From Microbacterium caowuchunii (GTDB lineage Bacteria > Actinomycetota > Actinomycetes > Actinomycetales > Microbacteriaceae), in contig NZ_CP044231.1 in assembly GCF_008727755.1 (NCBI RefSeq), positions 3,162,001-3,226,000 on the forward strand: a stretch of 64,000 nucleotides of DNA, in the 5' to 3' direction. Numbering within the stretch: position 1 is the first letter of the stretch; the number at the start of each line of letters is the position of its first letter. Of this stretch, positions 33,609 to 40,879 are shown piece by piece. The notes under the pieces were generated by a model, which was not told the DNA's origin, made no database searches, and saw nothing but the letters and a program-made list of their open reading frames with translations. The position numbers were made by a program, and so were the translations under genes.

Positions 33609-33917
33609 ATGGCGCACACGTTCGACGATGAGACCCTGGCCGGCGTGCTGGGGCACATGAACTCCGACCACACGGATGACAACATCCTGATCGCGCAGGC
33701 TTTCGGCGCCGATCCGGCACCGGTGTCGGCCACGATGACGGGGTTCGATGGCGACGGCGGAGACTGGGCGGTCACAAGCGCCGAGGGCGCGACCACGACG
33801 CTGCGCGTCCCGTGGCCGGGCGGCTCGATCACGGAGCGCCGCGAGGTGCGCCGGGAAGTGGTCGCACTGTACGACGCGGCCTGCGCTCGGCTGGGCGTCG
33901 AACCGCGGCCGCACTGA
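33609..33917 (+). CDS. DUF2470 domain protein
   Basis: 102 residues. The segment LAGVLGHMNSDHTDDNILIAQAFG is the DUF2470 signature also found at the C-terminus of HugZ-type heme-degrading and pyridoxamine-oxidase-like proteins. The ATG follows TAGGCT by 6 nt, suggesting a leaderless mRNA. It precedes the heme oxygenase gene and probably serves heme or iron handling; biochemical function is not known. Confidence 0.85.
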   Translation: MAHTFDDETLAGVLGHMNSDHTDDNILIAQAFGADPAPVSATMTGFDGDGGDWAVTSAEGATTTLRVPWPGGSITERREVRREVVALYDAACARLGVEPRPH

Positions 33918-33953
33918 CCCGCGGGGCCTGGACCGCCCTTCGGAACACGTGAG

Positions 33954-33972
33954 TAAGGTTCCGCTTAGCTGA
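33954..33972 (+). promoter_or_regulatory. DtxR/IdeR-type iron-box candidate before heme oxygenase
   Basis: The 19-mer TAAGGTTCCGCTTAGCTGA matches the IdeR/DtxR consensus TTAGGTTAGCCTAACCTAA at about 13 of 19 positions. It ends 3 nt before a TATAGT -10 hexamer (33976-33981) that sits 7 nt upstream of the heme oxygenase ATG. The position fits iron-dependent repression. Confidence 0.5.
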
Positions 33973-33988
33973 AGGTATAGTAAGCGGC

Positions 33989-34642
33989 ATGAGCGACCCG
34001 ATCAGCTTCTCCACCGCCCTGCGCGAGCGTTCCAGCGGCGCGCACTCCGGCAGCGAAGGCGCCGGCTTCATGTCGGACCTGATGAAGGGCGAGGGCACCC
34101 GCGAGGACTACATCGCCCTCGTCGTGCAGCACTGGTTCATCTACGAGGCGCTGGAAGGCGCCGCCGAGCGGATGCGTCAGGACCCGATCGCGGCCGTGTT
34201 CATCGACGACAAGCTGACCCGCCTGCCCGCCCTCGAAGCGGACCTCGAGTTCCTCATCGGCCCGGACTGGCGCGAGCAGATCGAGCCGCTGCCCACGACC
34301 CGCCGCTACGTGGAGCGGATCAACCAGGTGGGGGCGACCTGGCCGGGCGGTTTCGTCGCGCACCACTACACCCGGTACCTGGGCGACCTCTCCGGCGGCC
34401 AGTTCATCGGCAAACTCATGCAGCGCCTGTTCGGATTCGACACCAATGGGATCGGCTTCTACATCTTCGGCGACATCGCGGACCCGAAGGCGTTCAAGGA
34501 CTACTACCGCGAGCAGCTCGACGCCGCCCCCTGGGACGAGGCCGAGAAGGAGCGCGTGATCGACGAGGTCCTGGTCGCCTACCAGTTCAACACCGACCTG
34601 TTCGAGGACCTCTCCCGGGCGAAGGCCGCCGCCGTCGCCTGA
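33989..34642 (+). CDS. Heme oxygenase (biliverdin-producing), HmuO type
   Basis: 217 residues, the size of Corynebacterium HmuO. Proximal heme ligand His19 in SSGAHSGSE, distal helix LGDLSGGQFIGK, and VAHHYTRYLG are present. Oxidatively opens heme to biliverdin, CO and Fe(II) for iron acquisition. A TATAGT hexamer 7 nt before the ATG and no Shine-Dalgarno suggest leaderless translation; an iron-box-like site overlaps the promoter. Confidence 0.94.
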   Translation: MSDPISFSTALRERSSGAHSGSEGAGFMSDLMKGEGTREDYIALVVQHWFIYEALEGAAERMRQDPIAAVFIDDKLTRLPALEADLEFLIGPDWREQIEPLPTTRRYVERINQVGATWPGGFVAHHYTRYLGDLSGGQFIGKLMQRLFGFDTNGIGFYIFGDIADPKAFKDYYREQLDAAPWDEAEKERVIDEVLVAYQFNTDLFEDLSRAKAAAVA

Positions 34643-34654
34643 CACCCGCTTGCC

Positions 34655-34691
34655 GTCATCGCCCGCCGCGCCCGTCGCAGCGGGCGATGAC
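34655..34691. terminator. Bidirectional terminator hairpin
   Basis: Perfect 12-bp arms (34655-34666, 34680-34691) around 13 nt, 13 nt after the heme oxygenase stop and facing the end of the convergent helicase gene. Confidence 0.7.
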
Positions 34692-34696
34692 GCGTT

Positions 34697-36055
34697 TCAG
34701 GATGCGGCGCCGCGCGCGCTCCGCATGAACCGCTCGACGTCGGGGTCGACCCGGACATCGGATGGACGCAGCGGCCGCGAGAGGTACAGCCCGTCCAGCG
34801 AGGTCAGCCGGGAGAGCGCGACGTAGGTCTGACCGGGTGCGAAGGCACCGGACCCCAGGTCGACCACGGCGCGGTCGTACGTCTTGCCCTGCGACTTGTG
34901 GATCGTCACCGCCCACGCCAGGCGCAGGGGGAACTGGGTGAACTCGGCGACGATCTCCCGGCTGAGCGAGCGCGTCGCGGGGTTGTAGGCGTACCGGAAG
35001 CGCTCCCAGACGGCCGGCTCGACGTCGTGCTCCCGCCCGTCGATCTCCACCCGTACCGTCCCGCCGGTGATCCTCACGACCGTCCCGATCGTTCCGTTGA
35101 CCCACCGGGCGGTCTCGCCGAAGGGCTGGCTGTCGTTGCGCAGGAACATCACCTGCGCGCCGACCTTCAGTTGCAGCTCGGCATCCGCCGGGTGTCCGGC
35201 ATCCCCGCGGCCGAAGTCGCCGTTGATCTCCGCCTGCGCCGTCTGCGCCCGCCCGGGAAGGGCGTCCAGATGCCGCCGGTTGATCGCGTTGACGCGGTCG
35301 TTGCGGGTCGCGAGCGTGATGATCGGGGGCTCGTCGCCGGTCGCCGCGGGAGGCGTCCGGGCGCCGGTGTCGTTCAGGATCTTCGCCATGTCGGCGGTCA
35401 CGTGCCCGTGGCGCACGGCGTTCAGCAGTGCCTTGAAGCCGGGGTCGGACTGGCGGTGGATGTCGCGCAGCTCCCGGACGTGCAACTGGGCGCCGAACCG
35501 GCCGAGATCCACGAGGCCGTCGCCGGTGGGCTCGCCGGCCCAGACGTGGGCGTCGAAGAACCAGAACGAGCGGTAGTGGTCGCGCACGTAGCGCAGCTCG
35601 TCCCCGCGGGGCGGCACCGGGGCCAGCTGGTAGGGGTCGCCGAACATGATGACCTGGACGCCGCCGAAGGGTTCCGAGCGCCGTCCCCGCGCCTGGCGCA
35701 GCGACCGGTCGATCCCGTCCATCAGGTCCGCGTTGACCATCGAGATCTCATCGATCACGAGCGTGTCGATGGCGTTCAGGATCTTCCGCGTCGCGTCGTT
35801 CTGGTCGAGGTCGCTCCCGGCGATCAGACCGATGGGGAGGCGGAAAAGGGAGTGGATCGTCTGGCCCTCGACGTTCAGCGCGGCGACCCCGGTCGGCGCG
35901 CATACGGCGATCTGCTTGCTGGTGTTCCTGGCCAGGTGCTGGAGGAGCGTGGACTTCCCGGTCCCGGCGCGGCCGGTGACGAACACGTGCTCCCGGGTGT
36001 CCTCGATGAGCCGGTAGAGCGCCTCCTGCTCGGCGGAGAGAGGCGGGGTGTTCAC
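34697..36055 (-). CDS. PIF1/RecD-like superfamily 1 helicase
   Basis: 452 residues. Walker A FVTGRAGTGKSTLLQHL, motif Ia CAPTGVAALN with QTIHSLF, Walker B LVIDEISMVNADLM, motif III MFGDPYQLAPVPP, and C-terminal VTIHKSQGKTYDRAVVDLG plus YVALSRLTSLDGLYL. This is a PIF1-like helicase with the RecD2-type C-terminal beta-barrel. Probable 5'-3' DNA helicase; cellular role unassigned. The start is GTG, with TAGCAT 6 nt upstream (36062-36067), a leaderless layout. Confidence 0.9.
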   Translation of the reverse strand: MNTPPLSAEQEALYRLIEDTREHVFVTGRAGTGKSTLLQHLARNTSKQIAVCAPTGVAALNVEGQTIHSLFRLPIGLIAGSDLDQNDATRKILNAIDTLVIDEISMVNADLMDGIDRSLRQARGRRSEPFGGVQVIMFGDPYQLAPVPPRGDELRYVRDHYRSFWFFDAHVWAGEPTGDGLVDLGRFGAQLHVRELRDIHRQSDPGFKALLNAVRHGHVTADMAKILNDTGARTPPAATGDEPPIITLATRNDRVNAINRRHLDALPGRAQTAQAEINGDFGRGDAGHPADAELQLKVGAQVMFLRNDSQPFGETARWVNGTIGTVVRITGGTVRVEIDGREHDVEPAVWERFRYAYNPATRSLSREIVAEFTQFPLRLAWAVTIHKSQGKTYDRAVVDLGSGAFAPGQTYVALSRLTSLDGLYLSRPLRPSDVRVDPDVERFMRSARGAAS

Positions 36056-36164
36056 CAGACCATGCTAGGCGGCGCGACTGCCGTACGGCGCACCCGTGCA
36101 CAGGGTTGTCGCCCTGGATGGCGGCTCCCCGGGTTCTTGCGGGGAGGTTTCCTAGACTGACCGG

Positions 36165-37232
36165 GTGGGAGTCGCATCGGCGGAAGTGGGGGGACGCCGT
36201 CGCGCGCGCCTGGCCGTCGACCTGAGCATCCTCGCGGTGATCGGGGTGCTGCTGGTGAGCTCGTTCGGCGCGGCCGCGGCCGTGCTCTACCGGGAGTTCT
36301 ACAGCCCCTCCGCGTTCGTCATGCGCTACCTGAGCATGCTCGAGTCGGGGCGTGCTGCCGACGCGCTCGCGATGCCCGGCGTCGCGCTCGACCGGGCGGA
36401 GCTGGAGGCCGTCGGCCTTCCGCCCACCGCATCCGACGCTCTGCTGCGCAGCGCGGCACTCGGGTCGCTGACGGACGCGACCGTCGTCGAGGAACGGGTC
36501 GACGGCGCCTACACGGTCGTCACCGCCACCTATGTCGCCGGTGGGCACCAGGGGACCACCCGGTTCCGCGTCGTCTCGGACGGGCTCCTGGGCGTCGCTC
36601 CCACCTGGCGCTTCGCGCAGAGCCCGCTGGCCGTCATGAACCTCACCGTGCTGGGTTCGATGACCTTCGACGTCAACTCCTTCGTGCTGGACAAGCGCCA
36701 GGTGTCGCCCGACGGCATGGATGCGGATCCCGTGGCACCGCTGTCCATGCTGGTGTTCTCACCCGGCCTTTACTCCGTCTCCGTGGACACCCCGATGGCC
36801 ACGACGCCGGGGATCGCGGTGCTCTCGGACGCCCCGATGGTCAACGTGCCGGTCCAGGTCCAGGCGGAGCCCACGGAGGAGTTCGTCGCCGTCGTGCAGG
36901 AGCGCGTCGAGGAGTTCCTGACCGCCTGCACGACGCAGCAGGTGCTCCAGCCCACCGGCTGCCCGTTCGGATACGTGGTGCGCAACCGCGTCGAGGAGCT
37001 CCCCACCTGGACGATCGTGCAGCAGCCCGAGGTGACGATCGTCCCGGACGGTGCCGGCTGGCGCATCCCGGACACCCAGGCCACCGCGCACATCGACCTG
37101 CAGGTGCGCTCGATCTCGGACGGCACCCTGCGCCCGGTCTCGGAGGACGTGCCCTTCCTCCTCCATGGCACGATCATGGTGCTGCCCGACGGCACCGCCT
37201 CGATCCAGCTGGGCGGGCTCGACGTCCGCTGA
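36165..37232 (+). CDS. Membrane-anchored extracytoplasmic protein of unknown function
   Basis: 355 residues. A single N-terminal membrane segment (about 17-43, ILAVIGVLLVSSFGAAAAVL) follows a basic stretch, and the rest is predicted extracytoplasmic. I do not recognise the domain, but the pattern of two roughly 100-residue beta-rich repeats (residues about 80-150 with an internal SLTDATVVEE helix, and 225-345) resembles actinobacterial DUF-type NTF2-like membrane proteins. The single Cys pair (CTTQQ...GCPFG) could form a disulfide. The start is GTG, with TAGACT 6 nt upstream. Confidence 0.75.
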   Translation: MGVASAEVGGRRRARLAVDLSILAVIGVLLVSSFGAAAAVLYREFYSPSAFVMRYLSMLESGRAADALAMPGVALDRAELEAVGLPPTASDALLRSAALGSLTDATVVEERVDGAYTVVTATYVAGGHQGTTRFRVVSDGLLGVAPTWRFAQSPLAVMNLTVLGSMTFDVNSFVLDKRQVSPDGMDADPVAPLSMLVFSPGLYSVSVDTPMATTPGIAVLSDAPMVNVPVQVQAEPTEEFVAVVQERVEEFLTACTTQQVLQPTGCPFGYVVRNRVEELPTWTIVQQPEVTIVPDGAGWRIPDTQATAHIDLQVRSISDGTLRPVSEDVPFLLHGTIMVLPDGTASIQLGGLDVR

Positions 37233-37235
37233 GGC

Positions 37236-39272
37236 TCAGCGGCCGGCCCGGGCGTCCTTCTCCGCCATAGCGGCGAGGCGTGCGTTGTAGGCCTCCAGCT
37301 CGGCATCCCCGGTGCGATCCGCGTGCCGGTCCTGGCTGCGCTGCAGCCGGTCGTCGCTGCGGCTCCACTGGATGGCGACCGTGACGCCCAGGATGAGCGC
37401 CGGGATCTCGCCGATCGACCAGGCGGCGCCGCCGCCGATGTACTGGTCCTCGATCGGGGTGGGGCCCCAGGTGCGGCCCATGGCGCCGAACCACTCGGCC
37501 GCGAACAGGCCGGTCTGCATCATGATCGCGACGCCGAAGAAGGCATGGATGGCGATCACACCGCCCAGCGTCAGCAGCCGGAACGGATAGGGGAAGCGGT
37601 ACGGGACCGGGTCGATGCCGATCAGCGAGAGCACGAACAGGTACCCGGTGATGAGGAAGTGGACCGTCATCCACTCGTGCCCCAGGTGGTCGTACAGCGA
37701 CCACCTGAACAGGTCCGTGTAGTAGAAGATCCACAGCGATGCGACGAAGTTCGCCGCCGCGAACAGCGGATGCGTGACGACCTTCGCGAACGGCGTGTGG
37801 ACGGCCCACATGATCCACTCGCGGCCGCCGCGCGTGCCGTCGTCGCGCTTGCGGATGGTGCGCAGCGCCAGCGTCACCGGGGAGCCGGGCACCAGGAGGA
37901 GCGGGATCGCCATCGTCAGCAGCATGTGGCCGACCATGTGCACGCTGAACAGGTAGTCCTGGTAGGCGTTGACCGGACCGCAGGTCACCCACAGCAGCAG
38001 CAGCATGCCGAGGACCCAGAGCACGGTGCGGTACACCGGCCAGCGATCGCCGCGGCGGTGCAGGCGCCAGACGCCGGCGAGGTAGAAGAACAGGCCGAAT
38101 CCGACCACGAACGCCCAGATGAGGTCGACGTTCCACGCCGTGAACCAGCGGTCGAAGGTCAGCTCCGGCGGCACCGGGGCGTCTGTCAGCTGCTCCGCGG
38201 GCGTGCGCACGAAGGCGGGTGCGGTCTCGGAGGGCGGGGCGGTGCGGGCGAGTGCGGCCGCCGCACCGCTCGCGATGCCCATCAGGGCCAATTCCACCGT
38301 GACCAGGATCCAGAAGTGCCGGGATGCCGCATCCGCCGCCATCCGGCCGATCAGCCGAAGCCGGTACCAGGCGCCGAACAGCCCCATCCCGAGCAGGGCG
38401 GCGACCTTCACCAGGAGGATGCCGCCGTAGGGCGTGAGCAGCGACGGCAGGTCCCCGACGGCGACCGTCGCCCGGACGGTGCCCGAGATCGCGACCACCA
38501 CGAACGCCGCCAGCGCGATCGCCGAGTAGCGCCGCAGGATCGCGATCATCGGGGCCCGGTCGGTGACCGGACGGATCACGATCAGCAGGAGCAGGCCGCC
38601 CAGCCACACCGCCGCGGCGATGATGTGGATCACGAGCGACACCATCGCGATGTCGTGGTTGGCGAGGTCGCCGGAGTGGCCCTGGGTGCCCATCGGCACG
38701 AGGGCGGCCGCGGCGAGGAGCGCGACGATGAGGGTGGGCGTCCAGGACCGCACGGCGAAGGCGAGCACCGTGATGACGGCGCCGGCGATCGTGGTGATGA
38801 GCCAGGTGCGGCCGAGCTCGGTGTCCACCAGGAAACGCCCCAGCTGATCACCGAAGACGGCATCAGCGCTGGGGGCGGCGTTGAAGACGTTGACGAAGGT
38901 GAAGAAGCCCGTCACGGCGGAGCCGATCGTGAAGACGGCCGCCGAGACCGAGGCGGTGTCGAGCGCCAGGTCGAAAGAGCGTTCGCCGGTCTTCAGCGCG
39001 AACAGGGCGAGCACGAGGGCGCCCAGCATCCCCGCGGCGGCGATGTTCACGACGAGTTTGACGATCGGGAGGCCCCAGCGCACGACCGGCCCGGCGTCGG
39101 CGATGACGAGCGGCGCCGCTCCGCCACCGAACAGCAGTGCGGCCACCAGGGTCGCGAAGGCGGCGGCGAGCAGGATCACCGGACCCGCGATGCGCAGGAT
39201 GCGGGAGGCGTCGCCGCGCCCGGAGGCCTCGCGCAGCGCGCGGGCGCCCTGGGGGGTGGCCGTGGGGATCAC
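37236..39272 (-). CDS. CopD-CtaG fusion membrane protein
   Basis: 678 residues with about 15 hydrophobic segments. The N-terminal half (about residues 30-350) contains a CopD-type copper-resistance domain with conserved GHSGDLANHDIAM-like His residues and VHIIAAAVWLGGLLLL. The C-terminal half (about 375-640) is a caa3-type cytochrome c oxidase assembly factor CtaG domain: FSVHMVGHMLLTM, PLLLVPGSPVTLALR, HEWMTVHFL, HAFFGVAIM. Likely handles copper delivery to cytochrome oxidase or copper uptake. The start is GTG, with TAGGCT 6 nt upstream. Confidence 0.92.
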   Translation of the reverse strand: MIPTATPQGARALREASGRGDASRILRIAGPVILLAAAFATLVAALLFGGGAAPLVIADAGPVVRWGLPIVKLVVNIAAAGMLGALVLALFALKTGERSFDLALDTASVSAAVFTIGSAVTGFFTFVNVFNAAPSADAVFGDQLGRFLVDTELGRTWLITTIAGAVITVLAFAVRSWTPTLIVALLAAAALVPMGTQGHSGDLANHDIAMVSLVIHIIAAAVWLGGLLLLIVIRPVTDRAPMIAILRRYSAIALAAFVVVAISGTVRATVAVGDLPSLLTPYGGILLVKVAALLGMGLFGAWYRLRLIGRMAADAASRHFWILVTVELALMGIASGAAAALARTAPPSETAPAFVRTPAEQLTDAPVPPELTFDRWFTAWNVDLIWAFVVGFGLFFYLAGVWRLHRRGDRWPVYRTVLWVLGMLLLLWVTCGPVNAYQDYLFSVHMVGHMLLTMAIPLLLVPGSPVTLALRTIRKRDDGTRGGREWIMWAVHTPFAKVVTHPLFAAANFVASLWIFYYTDLFRWSLYDHLGHEWMTVHFLITGYLFVLSLIGIDPVPYRFPYPFRLLTLGGVIAIHAFFGVAIMMQTGLFAAEWFGAMGRTWGPTPIEDQYIGGGAAWSIGEIPALILGVTVAIQWSRSDDRLQRSQDRHADRTGDAELEAYNARLAAMAEKDARAGR

Positions 39273-39295
39273 CCTTCCAGCCTAGGCGGATACGA

Positions 39296-39327
39296 AGAGG
39301 GGGGATGCCTCGCGGCATCCCCCCTCT
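39296..39327. terminator. Terminator downstream of the HU gene
   Basis: Perfect 13-bp arms (39296-39308, 39315-39327) with a 6-nt loop, 15 nt beyond the HU stop on the minus strand. Confidence 0.75.
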
Positions 39328-39342
39328 CAGGTCGTTCGTCGA

Positions 39343-39630
39343 TTACTTGACGGCGGCCTTCAGCTTCGAACCGGCGGTGACCTTCACGCGCTTGCCCGCG
39401 GGGATCTGGATCTCCGCACCGGTCTGGGGGTTGCGGCCGGTGCGAGCGGAGGTCTCGACCTGCTCGAACGCGATCCAGCCCGGGATGGAGACCTTGGAGC
39501 CCTTGGCGACGGCCTCGGAGACCGTGGAGAAGAGGGAGTCGAGCACGCTCGAGACGGCGGACTGGCTCTGGCCCGTGGCGCTGGCGATGCTCGCGACGAG
39601 CTCGGTCTTGGTGATGGACTTGTCGGCCAT
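39343..39630 (-). CDS. hup: HU-family nucleoid DNA-binding protein
   Basis: 95 residues. Starts MADKSITKTELVASIA and has the DNA-minor-groove arm with GRNPQTGAEIQIPAGK (Pro at the arm tip) and terminal VKVTAGSKLKAAVK. It lacks the long Lys/Ala-rich C-terminal tail of mycobacterial HupB. Non-specific DNA bending and chromosome compaction as a dimer. A strong GGAGGAC lies before the ATG. The promoter region upstream contains TATATT (39716-39721) and a GC-rich palindrome. Confidence 0.95.
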   Translation of the reverse strand: MADKSITKTELVASIASATGQSQSAVSSVLDSLFSTVSEAVAKGSKVSIPGWIAFEQVETSARTGRNPQTGAEIQIPAGKRVKVTAGSKLKAAVK

Positions 39631-39729
39631 GTGGTTGTCCTCCAGGCGGCGAGTTCGCCGCTGCTTGACTTCGGCCCGGGGTGAAATCCGGGGTTGGTCG
39701 GATCGACCGTGCTCGAATATACCGACGTT

Positions 39730-39755
39730 CCCCGGGAAACCGCGGATTTCCGGGG
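39730..39755. promoter_or_regulatory. Palindrome over the HU promoter -35 region
   Basis: An imperfect 26-bp palindrome (CCCCGGGAAA, centre CCGCGG, ATTTCCGGGG) located 9 bp upstream of the TATATT hexamer of HU on the minus strand, so it covers the -35 position. It could be an operator; no factor assigned. Confidence 0.35.
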
Positions 39756-39800
39756 TTTTCGACCCAGAGATGACGGCGTGTCACCCCGCGGGACCCGAAA

Positions 39801-39864
39801 CCGCCCCTCCCCGCCCCTCCCCGCCCTCTCCCCGTCCCTCCCCGTCCCTCCCCGTCCCTTTCCC
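39801..39864. repeat. Polypyrimidine tract with short tandem repeats
   Basis: About 64 bases almost only C and T on the plus strand with regular G interruptions, including the decamer CCCCGTCCCT three times in tandem. The minus strand has more than eight runs of three or four G and so has G-quadruplex potential. Confidence 0.8.
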
Positions 39865-39937
39865 GCGAGACTGCATACGCAGCACGAAACAGCGGCTGGT
39901 TACGTCCGTTTCGTGCCGTGCGTGCAGTCTCGCGGGA
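39861..39937. repeat. Dispersed palindrome A, copy 1
   Basis: Outer perfect 15-bp arms (39861-39875, 39923-39937; core CGCGAGACTGCA) and inner perfect 9-bp arms GCACGAAAC (39882-39890) and GTTTCGTGC (39908-39916). Related copies lie at 50966 and 58472. Confidence 0.85.
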
Positions 39938-39969
39938 GGAATGGCCCGGATGCCGGGGGGCGGGAACGC

Positions 39970-40005
39970 GGAAGGCCCGGAGTTCCGAGGAACTCCGGGC
40001 CTTCC
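39970..40005 (-). terminator. Terminator of the rpmB-rpmG-rpsN operon
   Basis: Perfect 17-bp arms (39970-39986, 39989-40005) separated by 2 nt; the real loop is formed by unpairing the innermost bases. It begins 15 nt downstream of the rpsN stop on the minus strand. Confidence 0.8.
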
Positions 40006-40019
40006 GGTGATGCGGGTGC

Positions 40020-40325
40020 TTACCAGGACGACTTGGTCACACCGGGCAGCTCGCCACGGTGCGCCATGTCACGGAAGCGGACACGCGAGATGCCGAACTT
40101 CGTGAGGACACCGCGGGGGCGGCCGTCGATGACGTCGCGCGAACGGACGCGCACGGGCGATGCGTTGCGGGGCAGCTTCTGCAGGCCCACGCGGGCGGCT
40201 TCGCGCTCTTCGTCGGTCGAGGTCGGCGAGACGAGCGCCTTCTTCAGCTCCGCGCGCTTGGCGGCGTAGCGCTCGACGATGACCTTGCGCTGCTCGTTGC
40301 GCGCGATCTTGCTCTTCTTAGCCAT
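40020..40325 (-). CDS. rpsN: 30S ribosomal protein S14, zinc-independent form
   Basis: 101 residues, the long cysteine-free (C-) version of S14 with the C-terminal [22 protein letters not shown] signature. It has no CxxC zinc knuckle. Third gene of an rpmB-rpmG-rpsN operon, 4 nt after rpmG. Binds 16S rRNA in the 30S head. Confidence 0.97.
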   Translation of the reverse strand: MAKKSKIARNEQRKVIVERYAAKRAELKKALVSPTSTDEEREAARVGLQKLPRNASPVRVRSRDVIDGRPRGVLTKFGISRVRFRDMAHRGELPGVTKSSW

Positions 40326-40329
40326 GGGA

Positions 40330-40500
40330 TCAGCGCTCCTCTCGGAATTCGACGTGCTTGCGGACCACCGGGTCGTACTTCTTCAGCACGATGCGGTCGG
40401 GGTTGTTGCGGCGGTTCTTGCGCGTCACGTAGGTGTACCCCGTGCCGGCGGTCGAACGCAGCTTGATGATCGGACGGACGTCCTGAGCCTTCTTCGCCAT
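40330..40500 (-). CDS. rpmG: 50S ribosomal protein L33, zinc-independent form
   Basis: 56 residues ([20 protein letters not shown] at the start, [20 protein letters not shown] near the end). It contains no Cys, so it lacks the CxxC pairs of the zinc-binding L33. Its ATG shares bases with the rpmB stop (TAATG). Too short for automated size cut-offs but unmistakable. Confidence 0.96.
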   Translation of the reverse strand: MAKKAQDVRPIIKLRSTAGTGYTYVTRKNRRNNPDRIVLKKYDPVVRKHVEFREER

Positions 40501-40736
40501 TAGAGCTTCACACCCTTCGCGAGGAGGTCCTTGACCACGGACTCGATGCCACGTGCATCGATGACCTTGATGCCCTTGGCCGAGACGTTGAGCTTGATGT
40601 TACGACCCAGCGACGGGACGAAGTAGGTCTTCTTCTGCACGTTCGGGTCGAAGCGGCGCTTCGTCCGGCGGTGCGAGTGCGAGATGTTGTGACCGAAGCC
40701 GGGAACCGCTCCAGTCACCTGGCACACTGCTGCCAT
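40500..40736 (-). CDS. rpmB: 50S ribosomal protein L28
   Basis: 78 residues from the ATG at 40736 preceded by GGAGACATCACC; the in-frame extension upstream is not L28. Shows [29 protein letters not shown] and [17 protein letters not shown] single Cys near the N-terminus and no CxxC pairs, so zinc binding is unlikely. First gene of the operon; its mRNA leader contains a long stem (40782-40879). Confidence 0.96.
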   Translation of the reverse strand: MAAVCQVTGAVPGFGHNISHSHRRTKRRFDPNVQKKTYFVPSLGRNIKLNVSAKGIKVIDARGIESVVKDLLAKGVKL

Positions 40737-40781
40737 GGTGATGTCTCCTTCTGTACCGTGAAACCGGACGGCTTCACCCAA

Positions 40782-40879
40782 GATCCCTTGTCTGCGCCCA
40801 GCTCTGACCGGGTCGTTTCCGACCTGAAGGAGAGGGATGGACACGTACTACGCGCTGGAGTGCGCGCAGACAAGGGATC
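40782..40879 (-). promoter_or_regulatory. Long stem in the rpmB operon leader
   Basis: Perfect 16-bp inverted repeat, GATCCCTTGTCTGCGC (40782-40797) against GCGCAGACAAGGGATC (40864-40879), enclosing 66 nt that include further small stems. TAGACT on the minus strand (40880-40885) is a good -10 hexamer, so transcription would begin within the distal arm and the RNA would open with the structure, 45 nt before the rpmB start codon. Looks like an RNA regulatory leader or a 5' stabiliser. Confidence 0.6.

Larger units (their letters stand above)
39631..40019. other. Intergenic region upstream of HU
   Basis: 389 bases without a gene. From the HU side it holds the HU leader, a TATATT -10 candidate at 39716-39721, an imperfect 26-bp palindrome at 39730-39755, a pyrimidine-rich tract at 39801-39864, a copy of dispersed palindrome A at 39861-39937 and the rpsN terminator at 39970-40005. 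Confidence 0.8.

Noticed and set aside
37323..39350. A 675-codon plus-strand open frame
   Set aside because: Antisense to the CopD-CtaG gene, His/Arg/Glu-rich low-complexity product, no ribosome-binding site and no family resemblance.
40782..40879. Inverted repeat as ends of a small mobile element
   Set aside because: The arms face a 66-nt segment with no target-site duplication and coincide with a promoter and leader position, so an RNA structure is the simpler reading.
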